A stretch of DNA of 8,801 nucleotides from JACCVL01 sp038233135 (GTDB lineage Bacteria > Actinomycetota > Actinomycetes > Propionibacteriales > Nocardioidaceae), in contig JBBSMN010000127.1 in the NCBI GenBank assembly GCA_038233135.1, forward strand, positions 1 through 8,801. Direction: 5' to 3'. The notes below the pieces were generated by a model. That model was not told the origin of the DNA. It did no database searches and saw only the letters and a list, made by a program, of their open reading frames with translations. The translations under genes and the position numbers were made by a program. This document shows positions 1-6,093 of the stretch, one piece after another; positions within the stretch are counted from its first letter, which is position 1, and every line of letters begins with the position of its first letter.

Positions 1-521
1 ATCACCGCCGCCAGCTGCGGGATGCCGCGGGCCGACAGCTGCGCCTGGTGGTAGAAGATCCGGCCGAAGTGCTCGCGGTCGGGGACCACCTCATCCTGCA
101 TCGGCAGGAACGCGCCGCCGGAGTCCACCAGGTACAGGCACGGCAGCCGGTTGTCCATCGCGACGGTCTGCGCGCGCAGGTGCTTCTTGACCGTCATGGG
201 GTAGTACGTGCCACCCTTGACGGTCGCGTCGTTGGCGACAATCACGCACTCGCGGCCCTCGACTCGCCCGATCCCGGTGACGATGCCGGCGGCCGGCACC
301 GCGTCGTCGTACATGCCGGTCGCGGCCAGCGGACTGAGCTCCAGGAAGGGCGAGCCCGGGTCGAGCAGCCGGTCGACCCGGTCGCGAACCAGCAGCTTGC
401 CGCGGGTCAGATGTCGGTCTCGGGCTTTAGCTGGTCCGCCTTCGCGGGCGCGGGCGACGCGGCCGCGCAACTCCGCGGTGACGTCTCGCAACCCTGGTGC
501 TGAGGCGGTCGGCGCGGTCAC
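1..521 (-). CDS. mccB: Methylcrotonoyl-CoA carboxylase beta subunit (carboxyltransferase), N-terminal part, cut by window edge
   Basis: Biotin-dependent carboxyltransferase subunit that moves CO2 from biotin to 3-methylcrotonyl-CoA in leucine breakdown; cytosolic, working with a biotin-carrying alpha subunit. 173 codons are visible of about 530 usual for the family. Seen: GKLLVRDRVDRLLDPGSPFL (residues 41-60), GIVTGIGRVEG (79-89), VANDATVKGGTYYPMTVKKH (95-114), the NRLPCLYLVDSGGAFLP block (124-140) and PDREHFGRIFYHQAQLS (147-163). The ANDATVKGG...P.TVKK block is typical of methylcrotonyl/geranyl-CoA carboxylases rather than propionyl-CoA carboxylases. I chose GTG at 521-519 because the frame is open from there, the N-terminal length fits, and a TAGCAT hexamer ends 7 nt upstream (leaderless start). 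The alpha subunit and other leucine genes would be expected to the left, outside the window. Geranyl-CoA carboxylase is the main alternative. Confidence 0.9.
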   Translation of the reverse strand, partial: MTAPTASAPGLRDVTAELRGRVARAREGGPAKARDRHLTRGKLLVRDRVDRLLDPGSPFLELSPLAATGMYDDAVPAAGIVTGIGRVEGRECVIVANDATVKGGTYYPMTVKKHLRAQTVAMDNRLPCLYLVDSGGAFLPMQDEVVPDREHFGRIFYHQAQLSARGIPQLAAV

Positions 522-528
522 CCGCGCG

Positions 529-534
529 ATGCTA
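529..534 (-). promoter_or_regulatory. -10 hexamer TAGCAT, leaderless promoter of the carboxylase gene
   Basis: On the minus strand TAGCAT (TANNNT) is followed by 7 nt and then the GTG start at 521. No Shine-Dalgarno sequence fits in that space, so the transcript probably begins at or next to the start codon. No good -35 is visible. Confidence 0.6.
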
Positions 535-564
535 GCCCGAGTGGTCGGACCAGGGCCCGGCTCA

Positions 565-570
565 TAGGCT
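565..570 (+). promoter_or_regulatory. -10 hexamer TAGGCT, leaderless promoter of the FAD oxidoreductase
   Basis: TAGGCT is followed by 6 nt (571-576) and then GTG at 577; there is no ribosome binding site. It lies back to back with the carboxylase -10 (529-534), so both promoters share about 55 bp and a bound regulator could affect both. Confidence 0.6.
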
Positions 571-576
571 CGGCCG

Positions 577-1746
577 GTGGCATGGAGCAGGTACGACCTG
601 GTGGTGGTGGGCGGTGGCCCGGCGGGCCTGGAGGCGGTGCGCGGTTACCGCGACGCCGGTGCCGACGGCACGGTGTGCATGATCTCCGCGGATTCGGTGC
701 TGCCGTACGACCGCCCGCCGCTGTCGAAAGAGTTCCTGCGCGGCGAGCTCGCAGCGCAGGACGTGGCGTCGGAGGATGCCGCCTTCTGGTCGGCTGCCGC
801 TGCTTCGGTGCGGCTGCTGACCCAGGTGGTCGCGCTTGACACCGGCACGGTCACCTTGTCGACCGGTGAACGCATCGCTTTCGAGTGCTGCGTGCTCGCC
901 ACCGGCGCCGCACCGGTCAGCCTGCCGGTGCCGGGCGGCGGCCACGCCGACGTCCGACGGCTGCGCTCCCTGGGCCAGGCCCACCTGTTGCGCCAGGCGG
1001 CATCAGCGGCAGGCAGCGCGGTGGTCGTGGGCTCGGGGTTCATCGGCTGCGAGGCGGCGGTGTCGCTAGCCATGCGCGGCCTCGACGTGACGCTGGTGAC
1101 TCAGGAACGGGTGCCGCACGAGGCCCGGCTCGGCAGCGAGGCAGGCGAGCGGATCACCGGCTGGCTACGTGCTGCCGATGTGCGGCTGGTGCTGGGCGCG
1201 CAGGTCGAGCGGATCGTGGCAGGCCACCGGGTCGAGCTCGCCGATGGTACGGCGCTGGACGGCGACGTGCTGCTGGTTGCTGCCGGTGTACGGCCCCGGG
1301 TCGAGCTCGCCGAGGTGGCCGGGTTGGCGGTGCGCGACGGCCGGGTGGTCGTGGACGAGCACATGCGCACGAGCGCGACAAGGGTGTTCGCGGCCGGGGA
1401 CGTGGCCCTTGCGCACAACGCCGCCGCCGGCCGGCCGTTGGCCGTCGAGCACTGGGGTGAGGCGCTGACGATGGGGCAGGTGGCCGGGGCGACCGCGGCG
1501 GGTGCAGAGGCGTCGTGGGGCGAGGCGCCCGGATTCTGGTCCGACATCGGCGACCGGGTGCTGAAGCACGTCGCCTGGGGGGACGGCTTCGACTCCGCGA
1601 CGCTGGTGGACCACCCGCACGGCGGCTGGACGGTCTGGTACGGCAGCAGCGGCGTCACCGTGGGGGCGCTGACACACGACGCGGACGACGACTACGAGCG
1701 CGGACACACCCTGGTCGAAACCGGCGCGCCGCTGCCCCCTCTCTAG
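577..1746 (+). CDS. FAD-dependent NAD(P)H oxidoreductase, ferredoxin-reductase (BphA4/putidaredoxin reductase) type
   Basis: 389-residue flavoprotein that likely passes electrons from NAD(P)H through FAD to a ferredoxin or similar acceptor, in the cytosol. Seen: N-terminal FAD-binding Rossmann motif VVGGGPAG (10-17), the family signature YDRPPLSKEFL (44-54), LATG (107-110), a second Rossmann fold for NAD(P)H with VVVGSGFIGCEAA (149-161), the FAD motif VFAAGDVA (270-277), EHWGEAL (291-297) and a C-terminal reductase domain (about 318-380). Length is close to the usual 400. The start is GTG 577, five residues before the first beta strand, with a leaderless -10 hexamer. No ferredoxin or oxygenase gene lies beside it, so the partner is unknown. 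It is divergent from the carboxylase gene; a role in the same catabolism is only a guess. There is no paired redox cysteine of the disulfide reductase type, which argues against dihydrolipoamide or glutathione reductase. Confidence 0.88.
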   Translation: MAWSRYDLVVVGGGPAGLEAVRGYRDAGADGTVCMISADSVLPYDRPPLSKEFLRGELAAQDVASEDAAFWSAAAASVRLLTQVVALDTGTVTLSTGERIAFECCVLATGAAPVSLPVPGGGHADVRRLRSLGQAHLLRQAASAAGSAVVVGSGFIGCEAAVSLAMRGLDVTLVTQERVPHEARLGSEAGERITGWLRAADVRLVLGAQVERIVAGHRVELADGTALDGDVLLVAAGVRPRVELAEVAGLAVRDGRVVVDEHMRTSATRVFAAGDVALAHNAAAGRPLAVEHWGEALTMGQVAGATAAGAEASWGEAPGFWSDIGDRVLKHVAWGDGFDSATLVDHPHGGWTVWYGSSGVTVGALTHDADDDYERGHTLVETGAPLPPL

Positions 1747-1749
1747 AGT
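1744..1749 (+). promoter_or_regulatory. -10 hexamer TAGAGT, leaderless promoter of the kinase gene
   Basis: TAGAGT overlaps the TAG stop codon of the preceding gene (1744-1746) and is followed by 8 nt (1750-1757) and ATG 1758. There is no Shine-Dalgarno sequence. The kinase gene may therefore be transcribed on its own although it lies only 11 bp after the oxidoreductase. Confidence 0.55.
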
Positions 1750-1757
1750 CTCTGTCC

Positions 1758-2495
1758 ATGGACGGCCGGACACCCAGCCGGGGGCAGCGATCTGACCAGC
1801 CCTGGCAGCTGTTGACGTCGCCGGTGACCGCCGCCCTCACCGAGCGGTCGGGGCGGTGGCTGCTGGGGCTCGCCGGTCCACCGGGGGTCGGCAAGTCCAC
1901 CGTGTCTGCGGCACTGGTGTCTGCGTGCACTGCTGCCGGCCGCAGCGCAGCGGTGGTCGCGATGGACGGCTTCCATCTCTCGGCAGCCGAGCTCGAGGCC
2001 GCCGGGTTGGTCGACGTCAAGGGCGCACCGGAGACCTTCGACGCCACTGGCTTCGTGCGGCTGCTGGAACAGCTGCGCACAAACGAGGCGGCGGTGGTGC
2101 ACGCACCGGCGTTCGACCGCGACCGGGAGCGGGCCGTCCCAGCCGCCATCGCGGTGCCGCACGAGACCGAGCTGGTGGTCGTCGAGGGCAACTACCTGCT
2201 GCTCGGCGGGCCGTGGCGACGGGTGCGGGATCTGCTGGACGAGGTCTGGTTCCTCGACCTGCCGGCCGAGGTTCGGGTGCCGCGGCTGATCGCCCGCCAT
2301 CGAGCGCACGGGCGCTCCGCCGAGGAGGCAGCCGAGTGGGTGCATCGCAGCGACGAGACCAACACCGAACAGGTGTTGGCCACCCGTGGGCGCGCCGACG
2401 CCTTCGTCGACGTGGAGACCGGCGAGGTTACGTATGCCCGACCACCGGGTGCGGGACGTACGGATCCTGCAGGGCAGCAACCTCGTCGTCGGTGA
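1758..2495 (+). CDS. P-loop nucleoside/nucleotide kinase family protein (uridine kinase / pantothenate kinase-like)
   Basis: 245-residue cytosolic kinase that probably phosphorylates a small hydroxylated metabolite (nucleoside, pantothenate or sugar); the substrate cannot be read from sequence. Seen: Walker A GPPGVGKS (40-47), VVAMDGFHLS (66-75), the KGAPETFDATGFV block (88-100) typical of this kinase group, FDRDRE (119-124), VVVEGNYLLL (140-149) as the Walker B region, WFLDLP (164-169), the Arg-rich lid RHRAHGRS (180-187) and DETN (199-202). ATG 1758 was chosen because it follows a TAGAGT -10 and gives about 32 residues before the P-loop strand; the frame is open further upstream, but there it overlaps the oxidoreductase. 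The family fold is complete by about residue 222. The remaining 23 residues (ARPPGAG...RRR) lie antisense to an aldo/keto-reductase-like tail and look like a run-on extension. Confidence 0.85.
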   Translation: MDGRTPSRGQRSDQPWQLLTSPVTAALTERSGRWLLGLAGPPGVGKSTVSAALVSACTAAGRSAAVVAMDGFHLSAAELEAAGLVDVKGAPETFDATGFVRLLEQLRTNEAAVVHAPAFDRDRERAVPAAIAVPHETELVVVEGNYLLLGGPWRRVRDLLDEVWFLDLPAEVRVPRLIARHRAHGRSAEEAAEWVHRSDETNTEQVLATRGRADAFVDVETGEVTYARPPGAGRTDPAGQQPRRR

Positions 2496-2541
2496 GGTGC
2501 GGGTCGACGGCTGCGACCGCGTCGGCGGTGGCGGCGGCGGA
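2428..2541 (-). pseudogene. Possible aldo/keto reductase C-terminal tail (remnant)
   Basis: Read on the minus strand, this stretch ends in TAA (2430-2428) and encodes DAVAAVDPHLTDDEVAALQD followed by PYVPHPVVGHT. The order [alternating Ala/Asp helix]-LTDDEVAALE.PYVPHPVxGH matches, from memory, the very C-terminus of actinobacterial aldo/keto reductases. The frame stays open further upstream, to a possible start at 2712, but no recognisable AKR core (catalytic Tyr, GATKPxxL-type segment) is present; that stretch is Arg-rich and overlaps the hydrolase gene. The likely reading is a once convergent AKR gene of which only about 37 codons remain, now overlapped by the 3' end of the kinase gene. A chance antisense frame is the alternative. 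Confidence 0.45.
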
Positions 2542-2620
2542 CATTGCGGGGCACGTGCCCCCGCTGCGAGCATTGTTTGCCGTAGCGCGCACTACCACCC
2601 TGCGCCCGATGTGTCCGACT

Positions 2621-2626
2621 GGAAGG
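2621..2626 (+). promoter_or_regulatory. Ribosome binding site GGAAGG of the alpha/beta hydrolase
   Basis: GGAAGG lies 7 nt before GTG 2634 and settles that start. This gene, unlike most others here, has a Shine-Dalgarno sequence and no TANNNT next to its start, so its mRNA should have a leader. I could not place its promoter within 2496-2620. Confidence 0.6.
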
Positions 2627-2633
2627 TCCCCTC

Positions 2634-3521
2634 GTGAACGTGGACTACGCCCCGGAACGCGACGGCGTGCGGCTGGCGTTCGAGACCTCCGGCTCGCCGG
2701 ACGACCCACCACTGCTGCTGGTGGCCGGCCTAGGCGGCCAGCTGATCTCCTGGCACGCGGACCTCGTTGCCTCCCTTGTGGACCGCGGCTTTCTCGTCGT
2801 GCTTTTCGACAACCGTGACATCGGGCTGTCTACCCACCTGGACGAGGCTCAGGCTCCCGACATCGACGCCGCCATCCATCGCGGCGACACCTCGTCGGCG
2901 AGCTATGACCTGGCGGACATGGCAGACGACATCGTGGCTCTGCTGGACCACCTAGGCATCGCCGCAGCGCACGTGGTGGGGGTGTCGATGGGCGGCATGA
3001 TTGCCCAGACGCTGGCGATCGAGCATCCGCAGCGGCTGCTCACGCTGACCTCGATCATGTCCACCCCGGCGCCGCACCTGGGCGCCCCCACCCGCGAGGC
3101 AGCAGAGGCGCTGCGCGCCCCGGCGGTGTCCAGCCGCGCTGAAGCCATCGGGCAGGCAGTCGCCGGATCCCGTGTGATCGGCTCGCCGGCGTACCCGCTG
3201 GACGAGCAGTGGCGCCGCGAAGTGACCGGCGAGTCGTATGACCGCAACTATGACCCGCCGGGGGTGGCCCGACAACTGCTGGCGATCCACGCATCCGGCG
3301 ACCGCAGCGACGAGCTGCACCGGGTGCGGGTGCCAACGCTGGTCATCCACGGCGACAGCGACCCCCTCGTGCAGCTCGAGGGTGGTCGTGCCACCGCTGC
3401 GGCCGTGCCCGACGCAGAGCTACTGGTCATTGCCGGCATGGGTCACGACCTGCCGCGGGAGGTGTGGCCGCAGGTGATCGACGCGATCACCGCCCACGCA
3501 AGCATACGGTCGCGCACATGA
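2634..3521 (+). CDS. Alpha/beta hydrolase fold protein (esterase-type)
   Basis: 295-residue soluble serine hydrolase, likely an esterase or similar; substrate unknown. Seen: the oxyanion strand PPLLLVAGLGG (25-35), FDNRDIGLST (58-67), the nucleophile elbow GVSMGG (Ser118), the acid in IHGDSDPLV (Asp243 most likely) and the base in GMGHDLP (His271). The alpha-helical cap lies between about 140 and 225. Length and motif order match the RdmC/LipG-like group of actinobacterial hydrolases (aclacinomycin methylesterase-like), which recognises many ester substrates. No signal peptide is seen, so it is probably cytosolic. The gene stands alone: 138 bp separates it from the kinase and about 110 bp from the broken SRPBCC gene. 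GTG 2634 is supported by GGAAGG 7 nt upstream. Confidence 0.88.
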   Translation: MNVDYAPERDGVRLAFETSGSPDDPPLLLVAGLGGQLISWHADLVASLVDRGFLVVLFDNRDIGLSTHLDEAQAPDIDAAIHRGDTSSASYDLADMADDIVALLDHLGIAAAHVVGVSMGGMIAQTLAIEHPQRLLTLTSIMSTPAPHLGAPTREAAEALRAPAVSSRAEAIGQAVAGSRVIGSPAYPLDEQWRREVTGESYDRNYDPPGVARQLLAIHASGDRSDELHRVRVPTLVIHGDSDPLVQLEGGRATAAAVPDAELLVIAGMGHDLPREVWPQVIDAITAHASIRSRT

Positions 3522-3619
3522 CCACCGCTGCCGTGCACTGGGCGCAGGTCGTAGACGGCGGCGGCTCGCGCGGCCTCGAAGCACACCACCGCCATGGGAG
3601 GACCGTGCGGAGATCTTCG

Positions 3620-3625
3620 TAGGGT
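3620..3625 (+). promoter_or_regulatory. -10 hexamer TAGGGT before the SRPBCC pseudogene
   Basis: TAGGGT is followed by 6 nt (3626-3631) and GTG 3632. The promoter looks intact although the gene behind it is broken, which suggests recent inactivation or a sequencing error. Confidence 0.5.
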
Positions 3626-3631
3626 TGGCCG

Positions 3632-3980
3632 GTGCCCCAGGTCACCGCCGAGATCTTCGTGCCGCTGGAGCCCGCGGTGGCGTTCGCGGTCTCACAGACG
3701 ACCGGGCCGATCCGGCTGCGCTGGGACCCGTTCCTCCGCCACCAGTACTTCCTCGACGGCGGACCGCCGCCGACCAGGGGGGTCCACACCTACAGCCGGG
3801 CGCGTCTCGGACCCCGGATGATCAGCCGCTAGGCCTCCTACCGTCCTCCCACCTCGGTGGGGAGACCATTGTCTCCCGGCCTTGGTTCTTCGCGAGTCTC
3901 GGCGGAGGCTGGCGCTTCGAGCCGGAGGACTGCGACGGTGTCGCCGGGACCCGGGCCACCTGGAAGTACACGTGGAGGGG
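3632..3980 (+). pseudogene. SRPBCC (polyketide cyclase/START-like) family protein, broken by a stop, a frameshift and 3' loss
   Basis: The first frame (from GTG 3632) encodes PQVTAEIFVPLEPAVAFAVS and then WDPFLRHQYFLDGG, as in ligand-binding SRPBCC proteins, and stops at TAG (3830-3832) after RMISR. Past the stop the same frame reads ASYRPPTSVG, as expected of the family; the homology then continues one frame over with VSRPWFFASLGGGWRFEPED and GTRATWKYTWR, ending about 3978. Two lesions are needed: a nonsense codon (one change from TAC, Tyr) and loss of one base, most simply a G from the run at 3857-3860. After WKYTWR the sequence no longer resembles the family and meets the GH3 remnant from the other strand. 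Intact relatives have about 150 residues; the C-terminal helix is missing here. No function should be assumed. Confidence 0.7.
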
Positions 3981-3987
3981 GCTGGTG

Positions 3988-4155
3988 CTACCTCGGCACA
4001 CCGGGGTTGTGGCCGGCCGACCCGCGTGCCGTCGCGGGCTTCGGCGCGCCGCCCGCCGCCACTCCCATGGGGCCGTGCACCAGGCCGATCTTCGCCTCGA
4101 GCGTGAGTTCGGCGAGCAACCAGTCGATGGGTGGTGATGGGCTGGAGTCGGTCAT
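3988..4155 (-). pseudogene. N-terminal fragment of a GH3 beta-glucosidase
   Basis: From ATG 4155-4153 the minus strand encodes 55 residues: MTDSSPSPPIDWLLAELTLE (1-20), AKIGLVHG (21-28) and, at the end, GHNPGVPR (48-55), then TAG (3990-3988). IDxLLAELTLEEKIGLVHG...GYxPGVPRLGIP is the usual N-terminus of family 3 glycoside hydrolases (beta-glucosidase/xylosidase), proteins of roughly 700-900 residues. The break comes exactly where LGIP would follow, and nothing more of the enzyme is seen in the window. A TAGGTT -10 lies 7 nt upstream of the ATG, so the original start and promoter are preserved. It converges on the broken SRPBCC gene, so one deletion may have removed the 3' ends of both. An expressed 55-residue peptide is possible but unlikely to be useful. 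Confidence 0.65.
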
Positions 4156-4162
4156 CGCGGGC

Positions 4163-4168
4163 AACCTA
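4163..4168 (-). promoter_or_regulatory. -10 hexamer TAGGTT before the GH3 fragment
   Basis: On the minus strand TAGGTT is followed by 7 nt and ATG 4155, the same leaderless layout as the intact genes here, which supports ATG 4155 as the authentic GH3 start. Confidence 0.5.
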
Positions 4169-4423
4169 GCGGGAGCCACTGCGGCCGGTGGAACTGCCGG
4201 CACGGTGGGTGGCAGGGGCCGCTCGGCGGTCTGATACCCCGCTCGGTTCCTGCGGCACGTTGCTGGCCACGGCACCCGTGCCTACCGAACCGAGTGAGCC
4301 ACCCGCGGCCGGCGCTCACACCACGGACGGGCGCCACCTGGCCCCGCATCGGCAGGCACGTCTGTTTCCTCATCGAACATTTGAGCGACCGCGAGAAGGC
4401 GGACGGTCCCGGCTGTGAGGTCG

Positions 4424-4437
4424 CGCTCAGCTGAGCG
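4424..4437. repeat. 14-bp perfect palindrome
   Basis: CGCTCAGCTGAGCG reads identically on both strands. It lies about 170 bp past the 3' end of the LuxR-type regulator gene and shares 3 bp with the next stem-loop. Its half-sites CTCAG/CTGAG also occur, 10 bp apart, across the regulator's own -10 hexamer (6094-6113). It could be an operator or part of a terminator. Confidence 0.45.
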
Positions 4438-4466
4438 AACGCCCCGCGAGGGTGGACGGCGTTCGC
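4435..4466. terminator. Stem-loop, 9-bp perfect stem, possible terminator
   Basis: GCGAACGCC (4435-4443) pairs with GGCGTTCGC (4458-4466) around a 14-nt loop. There is no T-run on either side, so it is not a classic intrinsic terminator, though actinobacterial terminators often lack a U tract. It lies about 140 bp downstream of the regulator gene on the minus strand. Confidence 0.35.
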
Positions 4467-4607
4467 CCTGTCGGCCATCGCCAACAGTTCACCCTGCAAA
4501 GCCATGTGGCCAGCATCCCGGGCGCGAACCCGGTCAGCGCGGCTGGCGATAACGCGGCCAGCGAGCTCGTCGGTTGCTGGTTTCGTGACGGTCGCTGCGC
4601 GATGTCC

Positions 4608-6092
4608 TCAACCAGCGGGTGAGGACCGACGAGCGTGCCAGGAGGCGATTCCCGCGCGTGAGGTCAGGTCGAGCTTGCGCAGGATGTGGCTGACGTGGTT
4701 CTCTACCGTGCGCTCCGAGAGCGTCAGCCGGTCGGCGATGGTCGCGTTGCTCAGCCCGTCGGCGACGAGCGCGGCGACCTCGGCCTCGCGTCGGGTCAGG
4801 GGGCTGTCGTCGAGCGGACCGTGCAGCCTGGCCAGCAGCGGCTCCATGCCCAGACGTGTCGCGAGCGTGCGGGCGCGGGCAGTGCTCGCCGCGTCGCCGA
4901 GCTCGCCGAGCTCGGCGAGCTCCAGCGCCTGGCAGGGCGTGGCGTGCATCGCCTCGCTCGCCCGAAGCGCCGCCGTCAGGTGGATGCGAGCCTGGTCGGC
5001 GTCACCGTACGTCGCGGCGAGCCGCCCGAGCGCCAGGTCGACGGGACCGTCGTACGGCGTGCAGGCCAGGCCGATCGCGTGCAGACCGGAGTACGGCGCG
5101 AGCTGGTCGTAGACGACCCGGGCCGTCTCGGCGTCGCCGAGCCAGGCGCAGACCTCTGCGTTCCCCACGACGGCGATCACCCACTCCGGGGCGCGGTCGG
5201 GGAAGCGGCGCACGTGCGGGGCGAGCGCCCGCCAGAGGTCCTCGGCCTCCTCGCGGCGCCCACCTGCCTTGAACATCGTGCAGAGCCAGCCGCCGGCCAG
5301 GTACGGCAGCCGGTCGACGACCGTCCGCACCGCCTCCGTGAGCTCCGGCAGGGCGCGGCCGGTCTGCATCGCCACGACCGAGGTGAAGACGAGGTGGAAG
5401 AACTCGGCCTCCCCCTCGGGGTCCGCGTCCCGTGCCCGGTCGACGAGCGTGAGCGCGTCGGCGCACCTGCCCTCCAGCAGCCGCTGGGAGGCGTCGACGA
5501 GCAGCACGTACGCCGTCCAGTCCGGATGGCCGAGTCGGGCGACGAGCGGGCGCAGCGCGGCGGCCTCGGCGATCAGGTCGATCCGGTCGCCCAGCACGGC
5601 GTAGGCGTCCATCCGCCAACGGCGTCTCCACGCGGCGTACTCGTCGGTGCCGGTCCGCCGGCCGAGCTCGACCGCTTGGTCGGCGACGACGAGCCTCTCG
5701 GGCAGGTGCTCGATGGCGAACCGTTCGGCGTGCCAGGCCTGGAGCCGGAGGAAGGTCGCCTCCGGATCATCGCTCTCGGGGGGCAGGTCGAAGGGCTCGG
5801 GTGGTCCGAACGGGTCGCTGGTGGCGACCAGTTGCGCCCGCACCCGCGCGGTGCGGACCGGGTCGCTCTCGCCGAGCCGGGCGAGCGCGTCGACGCAGAG
5901 CTCGTGGACGCGACCCGAGACCGAGCCGCGGTGTCCGACCCGGATCACCGTCGCAGCGTCGGCCAGGGCGGCGACCTCGCCGGTCAGGCGAGCCTCGTCG
6001 GCCGCCCGCTCGCACGCGGCCAGCGCGTCGCCGATGGCGCCGCGGCGGTAAAGGCCGCGCGCCCGCTCGACGAGCTCCTCCGCAATGGACAC
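4608..6092 (-). CDS. LuxR-type HTH transcriptional regulator with TPR-like helical N-terminal region
   Basis: 494-residue DNA-binding regulator. The C-terminal LuxR/NarL HTH spans about 431-485: PLTRREAEVAALVADGLSNA, TIADRLTLSERTVENHVSHI and LRKLDLTSRAGIASW, with the DNA-contacting TVENHVSHILRKL helix. Residues 1-420 are Ala/Leu/Arg-rich helical hairpins (for example VERARGLYRRGAIGDALAAC near the start, AEVCAWLGDAETARVVYDQL in the middle) resembling the TPR half of MalT/LAL regulators. The P-loop ATPase that precedes this half in LAL proteins is absent, so any inducer or partner must be sensed by the helical region; the signal is unknown. Two GTG starts exist. I prefer 6092 because a TAGAGT -10 ends 7 nt before it, while GTG 6101 lies inside that hexamer. 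It is divergent from the 6175 membrane operon, its likely target. Confidence 0.88.
   Translation of the reverse strand: MSIAEELVERARGLYRRGAIGDALAACERAADEARLTGEVAALADAATVIRVGHRGSVSGRVHELCVDALARLGESDPVRTARVRAQLVATSDPFGPPEPFDLPPESDDPEATFLRLQAWHAERFAIEHLPERLVVADQAVELGRRTGTDEYAAWRRRWRMDAYAVLGDRIDLIAEAAALRPLVARLGHPDWTAYVLLVDASQRLLEGRCADALTLVDRARDADPEGEAEFFHLVFTSVVAMQTGRALPELTEAVRTVVDRLPYLAGGWLCTMFKAGGRREEAEDLWRALAPHVRRFPDRAPEWVIAVVGNAEVCAWLGDAETARVVYDQLAPYSGLHAIGLACTPYDGPVDLALGRLAATYGDADQARIHLTAALRASEAMHATPCQALELAELGELGDAASTARARTLATRLGMEPLLARLHGPLDDSPLTRREAEVAALVADGLSNATIADRLTLSERTVENHVSHILRKLDLTSRAGIASWHARRSSPAG
4899..4922. repeat. 24-bp perfect palindrome inside the regulator gene
   Basis: Three GAGCTC hexamers (4899-4904, 4908-4913, 4917-4922) separated by GCC and GGC make a sequence identical to its own reverse complement. 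It encodes ELAELGEL (residues 391-398) of the LuxR-type regulator. Repetitive Glu-Leu codons may explain it. Confidence 0.6.
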
Positions 6093-6093
6093 G

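Larger units (their letters stand above)
4156..4607. other. Gene-poor region between the GH3 remnant and the regulator
   Basis: Apart from the GH3 promoter and two inverted repeats listed separately, I recognise no gene. On the minus strand the frame of the LuxR-type regulator continues open past its stop for about 150 codons. Its first part (about 4589-4440, DELAGRVIASRADRVRARDA, then MALQGELLAMADRANAVHPR) has protein-like composition, but the rest is Arg/Pro/Cys-rich and looks non-coding. It may be a decayed gene or a chance open frame. A plus-strand frame ending at 4436 (HVCFLIEHLSDREKADGPGC) is equally unassigned. Confidence 0.4.

Noticed and set aside
48..567. Plus-strand open frames of 119-151 codons
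   Set aside because: They lie antisense to the carboxylase, whose minus-strand translation shows strong family motifs throughout.
1515..1757. Upstream extension of the kinase frame
   Set aside because: This part overlaps the oxidoreductase in another frame and reads as Arg-rich shadow; ATG 1758 with its -10 is the better start.
3434..3595. Minus-strand frame MAVVCFEAARAAAVYDLRPV from ATG 3595
   Set aside because: Short, no promoter or RBS, overlaps the 3' end of the alpha/beta hydrolase and matches nothing I know.
3843..3862. CTCCCACC / GGTGGGGAG hairpin as a terminator
   Set aside because: It lies inside the SRPBCC homology, encodes PPTSVG, and has no T-run; more likely coding sequence, though it sits at the frameshift.
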